From: an uncultured beta proteobacterium
GTDB lineage: Bacteria > Pseudomonadota > Gammaproteobacteria > Burkholderiales > Burkholderiaceae
Assembly (NCBI GenBank): GCA_903938955.1
Contig: CAJAFJ010000252.1
Location: 1-7,723 of the forward strand
Direction of reading: 5' to 3'
Length of the DNA: 7,723 bases
This document shows, one piece after another, positions 6,953-7,723 of this stretch. Made by a program: the position numbers and the translations under genes. The notes beneath the pieces were generated by a model. It was not told the DNA's origin, made no database searches, and saw only the letters and a list, made by a program, of their open reading frames with translations. Numbering within the stretch: position 1 is the stretch's first letter; every line of letters begins with the position of its first letter.

Positions 6953-7723
6953 ATGGCAACGACAAAAGACTATCGACTTGGTGAATTTACCTACCCTCGC
7001 GGCTGGTTCATGATTGCCGAGTCCTGCGAATTGAACACCCACCGACCACTGGCCGTGCGGTTTTTTGGTATGGATTTCGCCCTCTACCGCGGGCGTACCA
7101 ACAGCCAAGCGGTCTTGCTAGATGCCTACTGCCCGCACATGAAGACCCACCTGGCCGCGCCCAACAAGACCAGCTATGTGGTGCAAGACGGCATGGGCAC
7201 CAACTTGGAAGGTGATGGCATTCGCTGCCCCTACCATGGCTGGCGTTTTGGCGCGGACGGCAAGTGTGATGACATTCCGTACCACGACGGCGCCATTCCG
7301 GCGGCGGCGGCAGTCAAGAGCTGGACCGTGGTTGAGAGCCTGGGCGCGGTGTGGGTCTGGCACGACCCCGAGGGCGGTGCGCCCGAGTGGGAACACCCCA
7401 GCCTGCCGCAGTGGAGCGACCCCGCCTGGGTGCACCCCAAGTGGGATCACCTGGGCATGCTGAACCAGCACCAGCAGGAAGTCATTGACAACATTTGCGA
7501 CTACGGCCACCTGAGCCCGATTCACGGCTCCACCGTGGCCCGCTTTGAGAATGAATTCAAGGGTCATTTGGCCATTCAGCGTCAGTGTGGCGGCCACCGC
7601 ACGCTGGTTGCGGCCGACGGTGTCAGTGCTGAACTGCACACCATCACCACCTACAACGGCCCGGGTTGCCTGATGTCGGACCTGACCGGCATGTACGAGG
7701 CGGTGATGCTGATCACCAACACG
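6953..7723 (+). CDS. Rieske non-heme iron oxygenase alpha subunit, KshA-like (partial, C-terminus off the right edge)
   Basis: This is the terminal oxygenase of a Rieske system, which uses electrons from a separate reductase to activate O2 for hydroxylation or demethylation. The 257 visible residues begin at an ATG with GGAG five bases upstream. The Rieske [2Fe-2S] ligands are Cys60 and His62 (CPH) and Cys92 and His95 (CPYHGW). WRFGADGKCDDIPYHDGAIP (97-116) is characteristic of the KshA/terpenoid-type group. The mononuclear iron site appears as N180-x2-D183-x2-H186-x4-H191 in DNICDYGHLSPIH; the final carboxylate ligand would lie past the window end. Between His62 and Cys92 are 29 residues, against the usual 15-18. 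No reductase or ferredoxin is visible here. The likely role is first attack on the cluster's substrate; 3-ketosteroid 9-alpha-hydroxylase is one possible relative, not a firm assignment. Confidence 0.9.
   Translation, partial: MATTKDYRLGEFTYPRGWFMIAESCELNTHRPLAVRFFGMDFALYRGRTNSQAVLLDAYCPHMKTHLAAPNKTSYVVQDGMGTNLEGDGIRCPYHGWRFGADGKCDDIPYHDGAIPAAAAVKSWTVVESLGAVWVWHDPEGGAPEWEHPSLPQWSDPAWVHPKWDHLGMLNQHQQEVIDNICDYGHLSPIHGSTVARFENEFKGHLAIQRQCGGHRTLVAADGVSAELHTITTYNGPGCLMSDLTGMYEAVMLITNT

Noticed and set aside
7118..7639. Long minus-strand open frame opposite the Rieske gene
   Set aside because: It is a compositional shadow; the plus strand encodes clear Rieske and iron-binding motifs across the same bases.

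Overview
The window looks like a betaproteobacterial chromosome segment, most likely Burkholderiales and perhaps a Comamonadaceae-type genome. This rests on gene style, fairly GC-rich codon use and the form of the TonB system; no marker gene is present, so the assignment is an inference. Coding is dense. No gap between genes exceeds about 270 bases. I see no rRNA, tRNA, CRISPR array, IS element or long repeat.

Left part (1-2082, minus strand): a TonB energy-transduction operon in the order tonB, exbB, exbD. exbD runs off the left edge. Just upstream of tonB is a 36-codon open reading frame with a near-ideal Shine-Dalgarno sequence. Its stop codon overlaps the tonB ATG (ATGA), so it is a candidate leader peptide or translational-coupling element. 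The 160 bases upstream of it (2083-2242) appear to be promoter and regulatory DNA.

Middle and right part (2243-7723): two divergent gene groups that together look like a catabolic cluster. On the minus strand an aldehyde dehydrogenase is followed by a short-chain dehydrogenase/reductase (SDR). On the plus strand come an MFS transporter, a second SDR whose start overlaps the transporter stop by ATGA, and a Rieske non-heme iron oxygenase alpha subunit that runs off the right edge. A roughly 130-base divergent control region (4546-4676) separates the groups. It holds a TTGACA hexamer embedded in a small inverted repeat.

Taken together, the MFS protein would import (or export) a small organic compound, the Rieske enzyme would hydroxylate or demethylate it, the SDRs would interconvert alcohols and ketones or aldehydes, and the aldehyde dehydrogenase would form a carboxylate. 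The substrate cannot be read from this window. The Rieske protein most resembles KshA-like or terpenoid/steroid-type oxygenases and has an unusually long loop between its two cluster-binding motifs. The TonB genes may serve an outer-membrane receptor for iron or for the cluster's substrate, but none lies in the window.
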